A stretch of DNA of 64,000 nt from positions 1 to 64,000 of the forward strand of contig CAJXNM010000002.1 of NCBI GenBank assembly GCA_913057135.1. The letters are read 5' to 3'. The notes beneath the pieces were generated by a model. That model saw only the letters and a list, made by a program, of their open reading frames with translations. It did not search any database and was not told the DNA's origin. Positions within the stretch are counted from its first letter, which is position 1. Each line of letters opens with the position of its first letter. The DNA is from an uncultured Halieaceae bacterium. Lineage in GTDB: Bacteria > Pseudomonadota > Gammaproteobacteria > Pseudomonadales > Halieaceae. The translations under genes and the position numbers were made by a program. Of the stretch, positions 61,700-64,000 are shown piece after piece.

Positions 61700-62083
61700 T
61701 TACTTGATCTCGACAGAACCGCCGGCTTCTTCGATTTGCTTCTTGATGTCTTCCGCTTCGTCTTTAGAGGCACCTTCTTTGACCGGTGACGGTGCGCCAT
61801 CGACCACAGCTTTCGCCTCTTTCAGACCCAGACCGGTGATCGCACGAACAACTTTGATCACGTTGACTTTCTTCTCGCCCGCAGAGGCCAGAATGACGTC
61901 GAATTCAGTCTGTTCAGCAGCGGCTTCACCACCTGCATCACCACCGGCAGCAGCGGGAGCGGCAGCAACGGCTGCAGCAGCGGTTACACCAAACTTCTCT
62001 TCCATAGCCTCAATAAGGCCAACGATGTCCATGACGCTCATCTCTGCGATTGCGTCGAGGATTTCTTCCTTTGAAATTGCCAT
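61700..62083 (-). CDS. rplL: 50S ribosomal protein L7/L12
   Basis: The 127-residue stalk protein has an N-terminal dimer helix ([22 protein letters not shown]), an Ala/Gly hinge ([19 protein letters not shown]) and a C-terminal factor-binding domain ([21 protein letters not shown]). It follows rplJ after 43 nt. Confidence 0.98.
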   Translation of the reverse strand: MAISKEEILDAIAEMSVMDIVGLIEAMEEKFGVTAAAAVAAAPAAAGGDAGGEAAAEQTEFDVILASAGEKKVNVIKVVRAITGLGLKEAKAVVDGAPSPVKEGASKDEAEDIKKQIEEAGGSVEIK

Positions 62084-62126
62084 TTCAGTATCTCCTGATG
62101 AAAAAGTGTGGGATCAGCACAGCGCG

Positions 62127-62657
62127 TTACGCCGCCTGCTCCTTTTGGTCGCGAATTGCAGCCAGAGTACGAACCAGCTTGCCGGGAACTTCGTTGATGG
62201 TCTGAACAAGCTTGGTTGCAGGCGCCTTCATGGTGCCCATCAACATCGACAGCGCTTGATCACGCGTCGGCATCTTGGCCAGTACATCCAGTTGGTCAGC
62301 TCCCATCAGCTTGCCGCTGAAGGACAGTGCTTTCACCTCGAACTTGTTGTTCGTCTTGGCGAAATCCTTAAACAATCGTGCTGCTGCACCCGGATCTTCC
62401 ATAGAAAATCCAAACAGAGACGGACCCGTTAATACCTCGTTGAGGCACTCGTATTCCGTTCCCTCGAAGGCGCGTTTAGCCAGCGTATTGCGCACTACAC
62501 GCAATTTGATCTGGTTTTCACGTGCCGTCGCGCGCAGGGCAGTCATGTCAGTCACTGTAACGCCGCGCGCATCGGCGACGACAAGTGACAGAGCACTGGC
62601 AGCGGTCTCGTTGACTTCGGCAACAATTGCCTTTTTTTCCTCGAGTCCAATAGCCAT
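62127..62657 (-). CDS. rplJ: 50S ribosomal protein L10
   Basis: The 176-residue L10 has [37 protein letters not shown] and the C-terminal helix that carries L7/L12 dimers. With L7/L12 it represses its own mRNA through the upstream leader. Confidence 0.97.
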   Translation of the reverse strand: MAIGLEEKKAIVAEVNETAASALSLVVADARGVTVTDMTALRATARENQIKLRVVRNTLAKRAFEGTEYECLNEVLTGPSLFGFSMEDPGAAARLFKDFAKTNNKFEVKALSFSGKLMGADQLDVLAKMPTRDQALSMLMGTMKAPATKLVQTINEVPGKLVRTLAAIRDQKEQAA

Positions 62658-62930
62658 TGGTCTACTCCTGGATTGACGTTAATGACCGGTGTTGCCACCG
62701 ATCGCCCTTTTGGTGAACCTACTCACCATCTGCGTAGGTCTGGGGAAGTCAAAACGACTCACCTGCATTAAGAGGCCAAGGCCTCACCTACGGTCTTTGA
62801 CAGTCTTTTAAGGTCCAGCTCGGGCACATCCCACGCTTTTCCAAAGACTTCAAAGTGCGAATCGACCTTGTTACCTGTCGATTCTAGAGGAGCCACTAAC
62901 GCAGCTCCCCGAGCACCCAGAGGGTGCAAA
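62658..62930 (-). ncRNA. L10 leader: autoregulatory mRNA leader of rplJ-rplL
   Basis: The 277-nt rplA-rplJ gap holds structures expected of the L10 leader: a long-range stem between CGTAGGT and ACCTACG (at 62786-62792 and 62733-62739), enclosing GAGGCC-TT-GGCCTC (62772-62785), followed by the hairpin GGTGA-GTAGGT-TCACC. A further hairpin GCACCC-TCT-GGGTGC lies right after rplA (62913-62927). L10-(L12)4 binding to such leaders blocks rplJ translation. Confidence 0.7.
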
Positions 62931-62934
62931 AACC

Positions 62935-63630
62935 TTAAATATCGAGCGCCGTATGATCGATAGTGACACCTGGGCCCATCGTGGTAGACAGGGTCACCTT
63001 ACGGAAATACACACCCTTGGCAGCGGCTGGCTTGGCCTTCTTCAAGTCCCCCAATACCGCCATCAAGTTGCCGCGAATAGCATCGGGAGCGAAATCGACC
63101 TTGCCGATACCACCATGAATGATGCCGTTCTTATCGGTACGGAAGCGCATTTGACCCGCTTTCGCGTTTTTAACAGCCCCTTCAATGTCGGGTGTTACCG
63201 TACCCGTCTTGGGGTTAGGCATAAGGCCACGGGGACCGAGAATTTGGCCCAACTGACCCACAACACGCATCGCATCGGGGGAGGCAACAACCACATCGAA
63301 ATCCATCATGCCGCCTTTCACCTGCTCGGCCAGATCGTCCATACCAACGAAGTCTGCGCCAGCCGCCGTGGCTTTCTCGGCATTTTCACCCTGGGTGAAT
63401 ACCGCCACACGCACCACAGAACCGGTACCGTGGGGTAATGTCGTCGCGCCGCGTACACCTTGATCAGATTTACGGGCGTCAACACCTAAGTTCACCGCAA
63501 CCTCAACGCTCTCGTTAAACTTGGCAGTGCCAAACTCTTTCAACAGCTCGATGGCTTCGTCCAGTGGATAGGCACGGTTTGAATCAACTTTTTCGCGGAA
63601 AGCACGTACACGCTTTGATAGTTTAGCCAC
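62935..63630 (-). CDS. rplA: 50S ribosomal protein L1
   Basis: The 231-residue L1 has [20 protein letters not shown] at the start, [13 protein letters not shown] and [21 protein letters not shown]-type motif ([16 protein letters not shown]). The start is the GTG at 63630 with GGAGG 9 nt upstream; the frame is open to 63678 inside rplK. L1 represses rplK-rplA in E. coli. Confidence 0.96.
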   Translation of the reverse strand: MAKLSKRVRAFREKVDSNRAYPLDEAIELLKEFGTAKFNESVEVAVNLGVDARKSDQGVRGATTLPHGTGSVVRVAVFTQGENAEKATAAGADFVGMDDLAEQVKGGMMDFDVVVASPDAMRVVGQLGQILGPRGLMPNPKTGTVTPDIEGAVKNAKAGQMRFRTDKNGIIHGGIGKVDFAPDAIRGNLMAVLGDLKKAKPAAAKGVYFRKVTLSTTMGPGVTIDHTALDI

Positions 63631-63634
63631 TGTC

Positions 63635-64000
63635 TCAACCCTCCACATCGATGCCGGCAGAACGCGCGCTGCCCGCAATAGTACGTACCGCAGCGTCCAT
63701 ATCGGCCGCCGTCAAATCGGGCCACTTCTGCTGTGCAATTTCTTCCAACTGAGCGCGAGTGACTTTTGCCACCTTCTCAGTGTTGGGACGTGCAGAACCG
63801 CTCTTTAAGCCGAGCATCTTCTTCAGCAGAACGGATGCTGGCGGGGTCTTTTTGATGAACGTGAAAGACTTGTCGCTGTAGACGGTAATGACAACAGGAA
63901 TCGGCATGCCCTGCTCGAGGCTCTGGGTCTCGGCGTTAAACGCCTTGCAGAATTCCATGATGTTAACCCCTTTTTGGCCCAGGGCCGGACCAACCGGTGG
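63635..64000 (-). CDS. rplK: 50S ribosomal protein L11 (cut by window edge)
   Basis: The visible 121 codons include [22 protein letters not shown] at the edge (first residues), [24 protein letters not shown] and the rRNA-binding C-terminal domain ([20 protein letters not shown]). About 20 N-terminal residues lie beyond the right end. It is followed by rplA after 4 nt. Confidence 0.96.
   Translation of the reverse strand, partial: PPVGPALGQKGVNIMEFCKAFNAETQSLEQGMPIPVVITVYSDKSFTFIKKTPPASVLLKKMLGLKSGSARPNTEKVAKVTRAQLEEIAQQKWPDLTAADMDAAVRTIAGSARSAGIDVEG

Noticed and set aside
62913-62927. Hairpin after rplA as a Rho-independent terminator
   Set aside because: GCACCC-TCT-GGGTGC is followed by GC-rich sequence, not a T-run, on the transcribed strand; it is better seen as part of the L10 leader.

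Overview
The window looks like core chromosome of a marine gammaproteobacterium, probably in or near the Cellvibrionales/Halieaceae (OM60/NOR5) group. Supporting signs are the gene content (fabA-fabB, uvrA-MFS-ssb next to rplQ, a contiguous rif-str-S10-spc-alpha cluster), a 407-residue EF-Tu with a short insertion after NKAD, the Oar-like TonB receptor and two photolyase-family genes. The placement is an inference; no database comparison was possible. I see no insertion sequence, prophage, CRISPR array, tRNA or rRNA, and no gene-free stretch over 300 bases.

Left part (1-31.0 kb), mixed housekeeping and accessory genes: the N-terminus of an Oar-like TonB receptor (minus, runs off the left edge); a light-related group (Cry-DASH, a 54-aa DUF2256 protein, a convergent iron-sulfur photolyase); two overlapping ABC1/UbiB-type kinases; two overlapping acyl-CoA dehydrogenases behind a 9-bp inverted repeat; hemH; an obgE-proB-ZIP transporter run; rplU-rpmA divergent from ispB; pgi with an SDR-like protein lacking the catalytic Tyr/Lys; a sugar-nucleotide set (manC, galU, phosphomannomutase); fabA-fabB; an ssb-RmlD-like-moaB-moeA run; an MFS exporter and uvrA.

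Middle (31.0-33.8 kb): a possible copper-uptake pair (DUF2946-like protein plus TonB copper receptor), a long perfect hairpin and a bidirectional terminator.

Right part (33.8-64 kb), on the minus strand and read from right to left: rplK-rplA, rplJ-rplL-rpoB-rpoC, rpsL-rpsG-fusA-tuf, then rpsJ through secY-rpmJ (S10 plus spc) and rpsM-rpsK-rpsD-rpoA-rplQ (alpha). One plus-strand Sel1-repeat gene sits between tuf and rpsJ. Good sigma70-type promoters are readable before rpsL, rpsJ and rpsM, and the three share almost the same GC-rich discriminator and pyrimidine start region. The rpsL promoter lies inside a hairpin that also looks like the rpoBC terminator.

Many starts were moved to the codon supported by a Shine-Dalgarno sequence, family length or promoter position (for example ispB, obgE, ssb, rpsJ, rplA, rplC, moaB, uvrA and the copper receptor). 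Two small genes (DUF2256 and rpmJ) were found by reading the sequence directly. No clearly new defence or mobile system is present; the most interesting material is the regulatory layout of the ribosomal-protein operons and several degenerate enzyme homologues.
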